Source: a bacterium (GTDB taxonomy: Bacteria > Zixibacteria > MSB-5A5 > GN15 > FEB-12). From it: DNA of 16,872 nucleotides. Made by a program: the position numbers and the translations under genes. Location: assembly GCA_030668045.1 (NCBI GenBank), contig DAOUUR010000008.1, positions 1-16,872 on the forward strand. The letters are read 5' to 3'. Position 1 is the first letter of the stretch, and each line of letters opens with the position of its first letter. Below are positions 1 to 7,384 of the stretch, piece after piece. Below the pieces are notes generated by a model. It was not told the DNA's origin and did no database searches. It worked only from the letters and a program-made list of their open reading frames with translations.

Positions 1-1012
1 GAAAGGCACAGCCGGTTATCCAGAGCCAGTACTGTCTGAGCATATCTCTAAATGTTACCATACCGTAATCTTCATAAGGCGCGACTCGGAGCTCTTTGAG
101 GCAATCATGAACAGGTTGATAATTGAGAGGAATTGTCCAGCCGACACACATTGCTGCACTGGCAGCGGGGTCATCGGGAGACATCTCAAGTAAAGCAACA
201 GTGACTCTCTTTGCTAATTCGTCAGAGGTGTGTCTGACTTTGGCAAACGGCCATTCCGGGTACAAAATCGTAGAGTGAACAAAAGGGAATTCGCAGAGAT
301 CATGAAGGCCGAGATCACGAGAGAACACATGAAAGTCCTCCATGCGTATTCTATTTTCCTGTGCCATTCGCTCGAGCGCATCTGTTCGAACGGTGCCGGC
401 ATCAACTTGGCCATCCCGCACGGCATAGACAACAGCATCATGGGTGCCGCCAAAACTTAGACTGGTGAAATCCCGGTACGGATCAATCCCGTGTTCTTTC
501 AGTTCCTTCCAACTCATCCGCCATCCACCGAATGATTCTTCTTCAACGGCCATGAAGCTTTTGCCCTTGAGATCATCAAGGTGTTTGATATCTTTGCGAT
601 CGGCCCGGTGGAAAATCACTCCGCCAAAGACTGTAAACGCTTCATCTGCATGGAGATTTTTTAAGGTTGCAATTCGGCTTACCCCGTACAAGTATTCCAG
701 CCCCACATAGAAAGAGGAATTTGCCAGGATAAAATCTACTTCACCTTTTTCAACTGCTGGGTGGATTCCATCAAAGTCCAGTGGTACAATTATGAAAGAA
801 TATCCGGAGGTTTTGTCTGTCAGGTAATCGGCTGTCGGCTCCCACTTTTCCTGACACCTCTCTACACCGCGTTTGGCCAGCACACCAATTTTGATGGTAT
901 CAGAACCAGCCTGCTGTGCCTGGATTGTCTCGCCCGGAAGAAACAGTAGTATTGCCAAAGCCACGATTACTCCGACTACAATAGCGAGTCGGTTTATTGA
1001 CATTGCCCGCAT
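1..1012 (-). CDS. Membrane sensor protein, PhnD-like periplasmic domain (N-terminal part, runs off left edge)
   Basis: 337 residues are open from the ATG at 1012 to the left edge, with no stop. An SD-like GAAGGGAA lies about 6 nt upstream. Residues 8-26 form a signal or membrane anchor. Residues 38-320 read as a PhnD/phosphonate-binding-like fold: 'IKIGVLAKRG' near 41, 'VDFILANSSFYV' near 92, 'FGGTHDAVVYAVRDGQVDAG' near 187, 'STILYPEWPFA' near 247, and 'GWTIPLNYQPVHDCLKELR' near 291. A second membrane segment starts at about 327 ('QYWLWITG'). A solute-binding module between two membrane helices is the layout of TtrS-like sensor kinases rather than of free ABC binding proteins. I therefore infer that a kinase or other output domain lies beyond the edge. 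The ligand is unknown. Phosphonate binding should not be assumed, because this fold in sensors takes other ligands. It faces away from the pho locus and is separated from it by other genes. Confidence 0.8.
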   Translation of the reverse strand, partial: MRAMSINRLAIVVGVIVALAILLFLPGETIQAQQAGSDTIKIGVLAKRGVERCQEKWEPTADYLTDKTSGYSFIIVPLDFDGIHPAVEKGEVDFILANSSFYVGLEYLYGVSRIATLKNLHADEAFTVFGGVIFHRADRKDIKHLDDLKGKSFMAVEEESFGGWRMSWKELKEHGIDPYRDFTSLSFGGTHDAVVYAVRDGQVDAGTVRTDALERMAQENRIRMEDFHVFSRDLGLHDLCEFPFVHSTILYPEWPFAKVRHTSDELAKRVTVALLEMSPDDPAASAAMCVGWTIPLNYQPVHDCLKELRVAPYEDYGMVTFRDMLRQYWLWITGCAF

Positions 1013-1284
1013 AATAATTCCCTTCAATCAGTCGATTTCAACCCAGTAACCCAAACCGGCAAGGCCGTTGATCTTCACCAGAATCTATTCCTCAACAGCC
1101 CGGCGGCTCGATGGTCCTCAACCAGAATCAACGAATAAACGTTATAGATAATATATCGGCAGAAGGTTAGAAGAGACCAGCGGAGGTTCTATCGGCAAAT
1201 CGGACAGGAATAATGGGGGCGAGAAATATATGGAGCCAAGCAACATAGTGCTCCAGTATAGGATTGTATCGGAAGGAGCTAAAA

Positions 1285-1531
1285 GCGGGGGTGTTATCTG
1301 TTCAATACCCCGAACTTTCAAGATGAGCTTTCAGGTCGAGTAGAAAAAGCGGGGTTGGTTATACGAGTTCCGTAACTTTCTACAGTTTGACGCAGACAAC
1401 ATCCATTTTGAATTTGAATCAGCATCCTGAATTGGCGGGGCGGACCTCATTCTACCCAAACTTTTGTTAGATTCAGCTTCTCAATCAGGATGCACTATGC
1501 CGTGGTCGGTGGAACTCATTGGAAAGCAATC
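1285..1531. repeat. Repeat locus A: three degenerate units in the 610-bp intergenic gap
   Basis: The gap 1013-1622 holds no credible gene. Three units begin with GCGGGG, at 1285, 1349 and 1435 (the last within GGCGGGG at 1434). Each is followed after about 20-25 nt by an AACTTT core, at about 1312, 1373 and 1460. Unit 3 (1434-1531) aligns without gaps over 98 nt to 13118-13215. Shared blocks include CCCAAACTTTTGT, AGCTTC, CACTATGCC and TTGGAAA. Unit 2 (1349-1377) instead resembles the tandem units at 14541 and 14595 through GCGGGG...ACGAGTTCCG.AACT. I do not recognise the family, and nothing protein-like is conserved among copies. Function is unknown. Confidence 0.6.
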
Positions 1532-1622
1532 GGCTGGCAACAGGAAATATAGTGCAGTTGCGGGCAGGATGCTTCCGTCCGGTCTCATGCCGTATTCCCT
1601 CGGTTGCCGACGCTAGCGATTT

Positions 1623-2774
1623 TCAATAACGGTAGATAGCCGCTATTCCCGTATCAGTCGGCATTCGCTCGGCGGGGACGATGACAATTTGCCCGCCCTT
1701 CTTCAGAGCCAGTTCCCCTAAATCATCAAGCACGTCATCGACCTCTGGGTGTGACAGGTCGCCAAACTCGATTTCACCGGTCGCTGAGTCGATTCGGCCG
1801 GGAATCTTCCGAACAGCTTCGATCATGAGCGTGGCCACCCGCCCTGCCACTATGGCCTTCGCGACCTGCACCAGTACGTCGTCGCCGAGTCCCTTGGACT
1901 TTGCGTTACCGAACTCCTCGACCAGCTTGGCCAGGCGCGCCAGATAGTGAGGTTCGAGGATCTGCCAGGCGCGCTGCCGGAGCTCTTCGATGGTCAGGGA
2001 ATCCGGGTGGACCTCGATGCTATCCTCTATCAGGAGTGGATTATGGCTGACCTGGTGGAATAGATGATGGTACTGCGGCAATGCCGCCAGGATTAGCGTT
2101 AAGCCCGCCGGCTTCGAGTGGTGTTCCAGAATCCCGCGGTCGATGGCGCGGAAGAAGCGTTCTGCGTCGATGTCTACTTCAGATTCCTTTCCACCGTGGC
2201 CATGGTGCATGGGCGAGTGCCCGTCACCGATGCCGCCATATGAGGTGACGGTCCGGTGCGGCTCGGTTAATTCATCTCCCAGCGCTTCGGTAATTGTCTT
2301 TGGAACAGTCCGGGCCAATTCGATCTCGTCCAACGCATCGCGGTTGCCCTCGAAGAGCCTGATCTCCTGTCGGTTCAAACCGAGAACCTGATAGCGGTCG
2401 GCTGACTGAAGTATACGCATCAGGGGTTTGGTGTGAAAGCTGTCCGCCACTAAGGCAAATTCGGTGACCGGCCGCTGGAGTTTGTAGACTCGGAAGATAC
2501 CTCTCGCACCAAGAACTGCCAGCCCATCAAGGGTGTGGTTCCAGAAGTCCGTGTCGTTAGCCAATGCTAAGAACGGTTGCAGCAATGTCCGGATGTCGTC
2601 TTTCGGGAACTGTTGCCGTAGCGGTTCCTCCAATTCCTTCACAAGATTCCGAAATCGGATCGGATCCTGCTGATTGTCCGGATGGTGCCGATGAGTCGGC
2701 TGGTAAAGTGAAAGGCAAGGGGGATCGCACTTGTCCAACAGCCCGGCCGCATAGTCTTTATCGAGTGTGCTCAT
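1623..2774 (-). CDS. baeRF3-family protein (bacterial eRF1-like; candidate ribosome-hibernation factor)
   Basis: 383 residues. The start at 2774 is supported by GAGGAG six nt upstream. The N-terminus 'PPCLSLYQPTHR' (18-29) followed by 'QDPIRFRNL' (36-44), and the block 'FALVADSFHTKPLMRIL' (106-122) with 'YQVLGLNRQEIRLFEGN' (128-144), are typical of bacterial archaeo-eukaryotic release-factor family 3. A Gly/His-rich loop lies at about 179-196 ('GGIGDGHSPMHHGHGG'), roughly where eRF1 carries its catalytic GGQ loop. No GGQ is present, so peptide release is unlikely. Members related to Balon bind the ribosomal A site during dormancy; extending that role here is inference. A central 'RAIDRGILEHH' and a C-terminal 'GGQIVIVPAERMP' complete a full-length protein. 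The gene stands alone with its own promoter-like sequence and is not in an operon. Cytoplasmic, with no signal peptide. Confidence 0.78.
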   Translation of the reverse strand: MSTLDKDYAAGLLDKCDPPCLSLYQPTHRHHPDNQQDPIRFRNLVKELEEPLRQQFPKDDIRTLLQPFLALANDTDFWNHTLDGLAVLGARGIFRVYKLQRPVTEFALVADSFHTKPLMRILQSADRYQVLGLNRQEIRLFEGNRDALDEIELARTVPKTITEALGDELTEPHRTVTSYGGIGDGHSPMHHGHGGKESEVDIDAERFFRAIDRGILEHHSKPAGLTLILAALPQYHHLFHQVSHNPLLIEDSIEVHPDSLTIEELRQRAWQILEPHYLARLAKLVEEFGNAKSKGLGDDVLVQVAKAIVAGRVATLMIEAVRKIPGRIDSATGEIEFGDLSHPEVDDVLDDLGELALKKGGQIVIVPAERMPTDTGIAAIYRY

Positions 2775-2803
2775 TATGTTCTCCTCTATCTGATATAATA
2801 CTC

Positions 2804-2833
2804 TTCATACGATGAGTGAGTTTCACTGGTCAA
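2804..2833 (-). promoter_or_regulatory. Possible sigma70-type promoter of the baeRF3-like gene
   Basis: Read on the minus strand, TTGACC (2833-2828) lies 18 nt before TATGAA (2809-2804), about 30 nt upstream of the start at 2774. Five of six and four of six bases match the standard -35 and -10. The position fits a short leader carrying the GAGGAG ribosome site. Predicted from sequence only. Confidence 0.4.
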
Positions 2834-3381
2834 GTCAGGCAGGAGCTCTGAGCTTTTGACAATTCCAGATTGAAGATATGGAATCATCGATAAAATTACA
2901 ATAGAATAACCCAGCTATTGCCAGTGCCCTCAAAGGTCAATGGCGGTGACCTTCCCGGGCTCAGTGGTGGGTTAAATGCACTTCTCGACGGTCGGCGGCA
3001 CTCGGTGGAAGACAATATGCTAGCACCTCTTACTATGAGGCTGATGGAACAATGACGGAGTACTCGCCGGTTATCGATGTACGAAACGCCCCCACAGTGC
3101 TCTGGGATACCGTCCACCGGCTCCGGAGGCCATTCAAACCCAAACTAACTTGACAAATACGACAATGAGACTAACTTAACAGGTGGTACAATAACCGGGG
3201 GCAGGACAGTAATATCCAGCCTTTTTCGCACTTTCTCCTGAGAGCTGTCTGTGCTTTCCATTAACGGCAGCGCCCCAGCCGGTTGTGGTGGCTGCTCGTA
3301 CTTCAAAGAATCGCCCGGGTTCGCGCGGACGGCTTTGATGGCCTGCGACATTACCTGTTTGCTGCTTGACTTGCTGAACTC
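2834..3381. other. Intergenic stretch without a confident gene
   Basis: No ORF here has a good start and a recognisable product. A plus-strand open stretch ending at the TGA of 3151-3153 ('YYEADGTMTEYSPVID...') and a minus-strand stretch around 3142-3390 ('MSQAIKAVRANPGDSLKYEQ...') look somewhat protein-like. Neither has a convincing ribosome site, and I recognise neither; they may be decayed gene ends. ACTAACTTGAC (3144-3154) recurs as ACTAACTTAAC (3170-3180), and a perfect TTGACA lies at 3150-3155 without a good -10 partner. Confidence 0.4.
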
Positions 3382-3400
3382 GGGTTTGTACCCTTATCAT
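3382..3400 (+). repeat. Left copy of an imperfect 19-bp direct repeat flanking the lipoprotein segment
   Basis: GGGTTTGTACCCTTATCAT here and GGGTTTGTACCATTATCAT at 4363-4381 match at 18 of 19 positions in the same orientation. They bracket about 960 bp holding the lipoprotein gene and a minus-strand coding remnant. They could be a duplicated target or recombination site, or two copies of a regulatory motif. No transposase or terminal inverted repeats are visible. Confidence 0.55.
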
Positions 3401-3501
3401 AAGCATTCAGTTTGATCTTAGCTTTTAGCTGCCGTTCCAGACAGCCGCACCGCGTGCCCAATGCATCGATCAAACTTCAAACAACCCGAAAGGAGTTCAT
3501 C

Positions 3502-4080
3502 ATGTCCTCTAATTTCGACGGATTTCGATTGCTCGTTTTCTTGTTTGCATTGATAGCTGTCCTTGCCATGTTCGCTTGCTCTGATGATGACAAGTCCGTC
3601 GTCGCGCCGCCGGACCCACCCCCGGCCGTGGACCTCTTCTCCGGAGCCTACGCGATGGAAAACTGGACCAATAGTGGCATCCTCGAGGGAACGACCTTGA
3701 TAGATCCTGCCAGCGGCGAGCCGACAACCGCGGCTTTCAGCTACAACGTTGCCAACGGTCATTGCATAAGCGGGATCTCGTTCCGAACGGCCACGTTCGA
3801 GGTCCCGGTTCCAACGTCGGGGGTCGTGACCTTCGATTGGGTCTACACGGGCTTTCATGCCTGGCACCAGGCAAACGCCTTCTTGCGTTTCTTCGCTGAC
3901 GGAGAAGAGCTCCTGGCAGTCAATAAGCAAACCGTCAGCGGCAGCTTCACGTTATCGGGGAGCGCGACCATCACAGTGTCCGGCCCTGGGACGTTCGGCA
4001 TTGAGATCGGGGGGAAAAACTACGACACGGACTGCACGCTCCGGGGAACGTTGACCATCACCAATACCCCGACCCCGTAG
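3502..4080 (+). CDS. Small lipoprotein with C-S-D-D-D-K surface-export-like signal, unknown function
   Basis: 192 residues from ATG 3502, chosen because AGGAG lies six nt upstream and the hydrophobic signal (10-25) then sits at the N-terminus. An in-frame start at 3412 would add about 30 residues before the signal. The signal ends 'LAMFAC', a slightly atypical lipobox (Met at -3), with Cys26 as the lipidated residue. 'SDDDKSV' follows, then a Pro-rich linker ('APPDPPPA'). The rest (about 45-190) is rich in Thr, Gly and Ser with alternating hydrophobic strands, suggesting a secreted beta-sandwich. Two later Cys residues (in 'NGHCISG' and 'TDCTLRG') could form a disulphide. I do not recognise the domain. 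The segment is visibly more GC-rich than its surroundings and lies between 19-bp direct repeats, hinting at recent acquisition. It is probably anchored in the outer membrane and possibly surface exposed. Confidence 0.75.
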   Translation: MSSNFDGFRLLVFLFALIAVLAMFACSDDDKSVVAPPDPPPAVDLFSGAYAMENWTNSGILEGTTLIDPASGEPTTAAFSYNVANGHCISGISFRTATFEVPVPTSGVVTFDWVYTGFHAWHQANAFLRFFADGEELLAVNKQTVSGSFTLSGSATITVSGPGTFGIEIGGKNYDTDCTLRGTLTITNTPTP

Positions 4081-4146
4081 CTCGCGCGCGCCGACCGGTT
4101 TTCTTGCCATTGACATAGACCCGTCGGGCCTTGTGAATCTGCGTCC

Positions 4147-4305
4147 TTAAACGTCGTCCGCATTGTAGTCAGCCGAGTGCACCAGTGCCACTTTGTAGTA
4201 ACAAGACACCGTCACGCCGGAGCGTGTGATCCGAAACGTCCCCCAGGCCCACAAGTTCGCCTGTTCCCCATACCACACCTGCGGCTGACATGCCCCCGAT
4301 CGTGA
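4147..4305 (-). pseudogene. Minus-strand coding remnant (3' end of an unknown gene)
   Basis: The minus-strand frame from 4305 down to the TAA at 4147-4149 gives 52 codons reading like a real protein end ('QPQVWYGEQANLWAWG', 'VSCYYKVALVHSADYNADDV'), with GC-rich third positions. It has no start codon and is preceded by an in-frame TGA. The adjacent frame upstream carries Met-Ser-Ala-Ala, so a frameshift is possible. The family is not recognised. It lies convergent to the lipoprotein gene inside the segment bounded by the 19-bp repeats, so both may have arrived together. It could also be chance. Confidence 0.3.
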
Positions 4306-4362
4306 TCAATCAGTTGGGCCGGGTGGCCCACCATTTATGGTAGGGTCCTTCAGCTATGTGAT

Positions 4363-4381
4363 GGGTTTGTACCATTATCAT
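4363..4381 (+). repeat. Right copy of the imperfect 19-bp direct repeat
   Basis: GGGTTTGTACCATTATCAT, one mismatch from the copy at 3382-3400 and in the same orientation. It lies about 360 bp upstream of phoB and beyond the lipoprotein and coding remnant. Sequence outside the 19 bp is not clearly conserved between the two sites. Confidence 0.55.
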
Positions 4382-4420
4382 CGCTTAGATTGTCGTAGAC
4401 TAGTTTGTAGGCACAAAATA

Positions 4421-4440
4421 ACCCCGGCGATCACCGGGGT
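4421..4440 (-). terminator. Intrinsic-terminator-like hairpin, minus orientation
   Basis: ACCCCGG (4421-4427) and CCGGGGT (4434-4440) form a perfect 7-bp stem with a 6-nt loop. On the minus strand the stem is followed by TTATTTTG, a moderately U-rich tail; on the plus strand no T-run follows. The right arm directly abuts the conserved repeat module at 4440-4456. No identified minus-strand gene ends here, so what it would terminate is unclear. Confidence 0.5.
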
Positions 4441-4507
4441 CAATATCTATGGCGGGGTGGACGTTACCAAACACAGAACTTTTGAGTTGAAGCTTCGAGT
4501 CCAATAG
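4440..4507. repeat. Repeat locus B, next to a terminator hairpin
   Basis: TCAATATCTATGGCGGG (4440-4456) matches 14530-14546 at 16 of 17 positions and, as there, starts at the right arm of a hairpin. The 34 nt from 4452 to 4485, beginning GCGGGGTGGACGTTACC, match 13058-13091 at 33 of 34. Similarity then weakens. The rest of the gap 4081-4739 shows no confident gene: an 80-codon minus-strand ORF (4689-4447) crosses this repeat and has no recognisable product. Confidence 0.6.
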
Positions 4508-4739
4508 GCAGTGGTGTATCGATTTTTTAGGTAGAAACAGCCGCTGAGTTTGAAGCGGACTGCAGTAACACCGCGTAATCCGACCTTGACAGCATGATAT
4601 CGTCTAAAATGCCGCAAATTCCCAAGCCGAGACGTACCATCTCTTTCTGACTTTGGGTAATCCGGGTGAGACTTTGGGGTAGTTTTCACCCTCAGGAATC
4701 ATTAGTTTGTAATTACCATGCTAAAAGAGACCGCAGCTG

Positions 4740-5435
4740 ATGAGCAGTAAGAGCACAATACTGGTAGTAGAAGATGAGTCGGATATCGCCGAGCTGATCG
4801 CCTACAATCTGGAACGCGAAGGTTTCAAGGTTGAGTCGGCGTTGTCGGGCGAGGAGGGGCTGAGCAAAGCCAGAAAAAATCTCCCAGATCTGATTATTTT
4901 GGATATCATGCTGCCTGAGATGAACGGCCTTGACGTGTGTCGGGCCCTGCGATCGGATCAGGCTACCCAGCGCATTCCGATCATCATGTTAACAGCACGT
5001 AATGAAGACATTGACATCGTAACCGGTCTGGAGGTCGGAGCGGACGACTATATTACCAAGCCGTTCAGCCCCAGAGTCATAATTGCCCGTGTCAGATCGG
5101 TGTTGCGGCGTTACAAAGAGCCGGCTGCGTCTAAATCGGAATCCGTCCGGTTGGGTGAACTGACAATCGATCAGGGAAAACGTCGGGTCTCCGTGTCGGG
5201 CGCTCCAATTGAACTCACCCACACAGAATTTGAGCTCCTGTATGTGTTGGCCGTCCGACCCGGCTGGGTTTTCAGCAGGACTCAGTTGATAGACTCCCTC
5301 CGAGATGGCCAGATGGTTATAACAGATCGAGCCATTGATGTTCAAGTGGCCAACCTGCGGAAAAAACTGGCGGCCTGCGGACATTACATCGAGACAGTCA
5401 GGGGAGTTGGCTACCGGATGACGGAGACGCCATGA
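4740..5435 (+). CDS. phoB: Phosphate-regulon response regulator PhoB
   Basis: 231 residues, the normal length for an OmpR/PhoB-type regulator. The receiver domain (1-122) shows the acidic pair E11/D12, phospho-acceptor Asp55 in 'LIILDIMLP', Thr85 in 'IIMLTA' and Lys107 in 'YITKPFSP'. The winged-helix DNA-binding domain (135-229) has the recognition helix 'TDRAIDVQVANLRKKL' (195-210) and the wing motif 'ETVRGVGYRM'. The family member is identified by pairing with a PhoR-type kinase and the adjacent porin-pst-phoU operon. Phosphorylated PhoB binds direct repeats such as the box at 7271-7298. The ribosome site is weak (AAAGAGA, about 10 nt upstream). The start overlaps by 11 nt a possible 10-codon reading frame (4718-4750) that might couple translation. 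The stop overlaps the phoR start (ATGA). Confidence 0.93.
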   Translation: MSSKSTILVVEDESDIAELIAYNLEREGFKVESALSGEEGLSKARKNLPDLIILDIMLPEMNGLDVCRALRSDQATQRIPIIMLTARNEDIDIVTGLEVGADDYITKPFSPRVIIARVRSVLRRYKEPAASKSESVRLGELTIDQGKRRVSVSGAPIELTHTEFELLYVLAVRPGWVFSRTQLIDSLRDGQMVITDRAIDVQVANLRKKLAACGHYIETVRGVGYRMTETP

Positions 5436-7204
5436 AACGACGTCCGTTGTTCTGGAGGGTCTATCCCTATTACTTTATCGTGATTCTCCTGTCCCTCTTT
5501 CTGGTGGCCATCTATGGCGCCGGAGAGATGCGGAAGATGTATATCGGTCAAGTCACTGACACGCTGGAGGCGCGCGCGAAAGTAACAGAGCGGATACTGA
5601 GACCTTTACTGCTCGCCAACGAGATAACATTACTGAACCGGGAATGCAGAGAGATATCGGACGTGTCCAGCACGAGGATCACCGTTATAGACGCCGAGGG
5701 GACTGTGCTTGGAGATTCATATGAGAATCCGCTCGTGATGGAAAAGCACGGTAAGCGGCCAGAGATTGTTCAAGCCTATGGCGGTAAAGTTGGCACGGAG
5801 ACTCGTTACAGCAATACCCTGCAGCAGAACATGATGTATGTGGCCGTCCCTGTCTTACATGACAGCGTGGTTATCGCGGTCGTACGATCGGCTGTACCCG
5901 TTTCGGAGGTCGAAATCGTTCTGACTTCCTTTTATAGAAATATAGCGATAGGCGGAGCAATCATAGTGATTCTGGCGGCCTTAGTCAGCGTGGCCGTCCT
6001 CAGACGATTGACAGATCCTTTACGAGCACTGCGAAACGGTGCCGGTCGATTTGCGGCTGGCGACCTTGATTCCCTGCTGCCCGTGCCTGCCACCGAAGAG
6101 ATTGCAGACTTATCTGAATCGATGAACAGAATGGCATCGCAGCTTGATGCCCGCATCAGGACAATTGCCCGTCAGCGCAACGAGAGAGAAGCGATACTGT
6201 CCAGTATGGCGGAGGGTGTTCTTGCACTGGATGCAGATGGGAAAATCGTATCACTCAACCGAACTGCAGCCGATTTTCTCGGGTTGGATATCGCGCAGTC
6301 CGCAGGTAAAGCTTTCTACGAGGTAATCCGCGCACCGTCGGTACTGGAGTTCATAGAAAGAGCTTTGCGTCGCACCGACGTCACCGAGATGGAGGTCACG
6401 CTGCCCGGTGCCTCGGAAAAATGTTTTCAAGTGAGAGCTGCAGCGCTGAAAGATGTCTCAGGTGCAAGGCGAGGTGTGGTCGTTGTGTTTAACGACATCA
6501 CAAGACTCAAGAGGCTGGAAAGCATACGACGTGACTTTGTAGCCAATGTCTCTCATGAGTTGAGGACTCCGATTACGGCCATAACCGGGTCGATTGAGAC
6601 TCTGCTGGACGGCGCCGTTGATAACTCGGTCGACCGTGAGCGATTCCTGAAAATGATAGCACGACACTCGGAACGATTGAACCATCTGGTTGAGGATTTG
6701 TTGTCGCTGGCGCAGATCGAGAGTGAAATTGAACAGACCAGGGCGAAGTTGAGCCGTGGTCGAGTGAACGATGTTATAGAATCGTCTGTCGCGGCCTTCC
6801 AGGAAAAGAGTCGGCTGCATCAGGTAAGCGTGACGCTTTCCTGTGAACCAGGGCTTGAAGCAGACATGGATCAGGGACAACTGGAGCAGGCGATCAGTAA
6901 TCTGATAGACAATGCCATAAAGTATAGCGACACAGGATCGAGCGTCGCTGTCGAAGTCACTACCTCCGACGAGGAAATCGTAATCTCCGTCAAAGACAGC
7001 GGCGTTGGGATTGCAGCCGAGCATCTGCCCCGTCTGTTCGAGCGGTTCTACCGAATCGATGAGGCCAGAAGTCGGGAAGCCGGCGGAACCGGCCTTGGCC
7101 TCGCTATTGTCAAACATATTGTGGCTGCTCACGGGGGACGCGTCAGCGTGGACAGTGAGCTGGGCAAGGGCAGCGTATTTCGGGTTCATCTGCCCAAGGC
7201 ATAA
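5432..7204 (+). CDS. phoR: Phosphate-regulon sensor histidine kinase PhoR
   Basis: 590 residues, starting in a 4-nt ATGA overlap with phoB. TM1 is about 12-30, followed by an extracytoplasmic domain 31-168, TM2 169-190 and a HAMP linker 191-245. A PAS domain spans about 250-357 ('ILSSMAEGVLALDADGKI'). The HisKA domain carries His375 in 'FVANVSHELRTP'. The ATPase domain shows the N box 'NLIDNAIKY' (490-498), G1 'DSGVGI' (522-527), F box 'RLFERFYR' and G2 'GGTGLGL' (551-557). Every catalytic motif is intact. The roughly 140-residue periplasmic domain resembles PhoR of Firmicutes and many other phyla; E. coli PhoR lacks one. In the family, PhoR phosphorylates PhoB at low Pi and dephosphorylates it when PstB/PhoU report sufficiency, which the downstream genes fit. 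Confidence 0.92.
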   Translation: MKRRPLFWRVYPYYFIVILLSLFLVAIYGAGEMRKMYIGQVTDTLEARAKVTERILRPLLLANEITLLNRECREISDVSSTRITVIDAEGTVLGDSYENPLVMEKHGKRPEIVQAYGGKVGTETRYSNTLQQNMMYVAVPVLHDSVVIAVVRSAVPVSEVEIVLTSFYRNIAIGGAIIVILAALVSVAVLRRLTDPLRALRNGAGRFAAGDLDSLLPVPATEEIADLSESMNRMASQLDARIRTIARQRNEREAILSSMAEGVLALDADGKIVSLNRTAADFLGLDIAQSAGKAFYEVIRAPSVLEFIERALRRTDVTEMEVTLPGASEKCFQVRAAALKDVSGARRGVVVVFNDITRLKRLESIRRDFVANVSHELRTPITAITGSIETLLDGAVDNSVDRERFLKMIARHSERLNHLVEDLLSLAQIESEIEQTRAKLSRGRVNDVIESSVAAFQEKSRLHQVSVTLSCEPGLEADMDQGQLEQAISNLIDNAIKYSDTGSSVAVEVTTSDEEIVISVKDSGVGIAAEHLPRLFERFYRIDEARSREAGGTGLGLAIVKHIVAAHGGRVSVDSELGKGSVFRVHLPKA

Positions 7205-7270
7205 CATATTAAGCCATGCCACCGGTATCCGGATCGCGCGTGCAACAACTTCCCAAAAAAACACAATAAT

Positions 7271-7298
7271 CTAACTTGATCTTAACATAATCTTAACA
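7271..7298 (+). promoter_or_regulatory. Pho box (PhoB/PhoP-type direct repeats) upstream of the porin-pst operon
   Basis: TTAACA at 7282-7287 and 7293-7298 are separated by 5 nt, an 11-bp period and the classic TT[ATC]ACA-N5-TT[ATC]ACA arrangement. One period upstream, CTAACT (7271-7276) matches four of six. The block lies about 87 bp before the porin ATG, in the only sizeable gap of the locus. A -10 would be expected near 7310-7316, where only a weak match (CTTTAT) is seen, as is common at PhoB-activated promoters. Regulation by the adjacent phoBR pair is inferred. Confidence 0.75.
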
Positions 7299-7322
7299 TC
7301 CAAGTAGTTCTCTTTATGCAAC

Positions 7323-7357
7323 AGGAGAATGGCATGCCACGGTTGGCATACCTTTGA
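7323..7357 (+). promoter_or_regulatory. Leader hairpin and possible 7-residue leader peptide before the porin
   Basis: AGGAGA (7323-7328) is followed five nt later by a 7-codon ORF (7334-7357, product MPRLAYL). The porin's own AGGAGA (7373-7378) lies about 50 nt downstream, so CAGGAGAA plus ATG occurs twice. The leader start sits in a hairpin: ATGCCA (7334-7339) pairs with TGGCAT (7344-7349) around CGGT, extended by GG/CC after one mismatch. If transcription starts near 7322, as the Pho box suggests, the first ribosome site may be too close to the 5' end to work. Confidence 0.3.
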
Positions 7358-7384
7358 GACAACAAATTGAACAGGAGAACTGCT

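Noticed and set aside
2896..3153. Plus-strand open stretch with 'YYEADGTMTEYSPVID' and a shifted frame with 'LSGGLNALLDG'
   Set aside because: Could be a frameshifted gene remnant, but neither frame is recognised and no start exists, so a pseudogene call is not supported.
3145..3351. 68-codon minus-strand ORF with a protein-like N-terminal half
   Set aside because: Poor ribosome site, an in-frame stop shortly upstream, a competing overlapping ORF in another frame and no recognised family; kept only as a note on the intergenic stretch.
4447..4689. 80-codon minus-strand ORF upstream of phoB
   Set aside because: It crosses the repeat copy at 4452-4485, has no recognisable domain and an unlikely composition; more probably chance within repeat DNA.
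6458..7264. 268-codon minus-strand ORF opposite phoR
   Set aside because: It is the antisense shadow of the intact kinase domain; no ribosome site or domain.
7205..7270. Terminator between phoR and the porin
   Set aside because: Short inverted bases (ACCGGTATCCGG) do not form a stable stem with a T-run.
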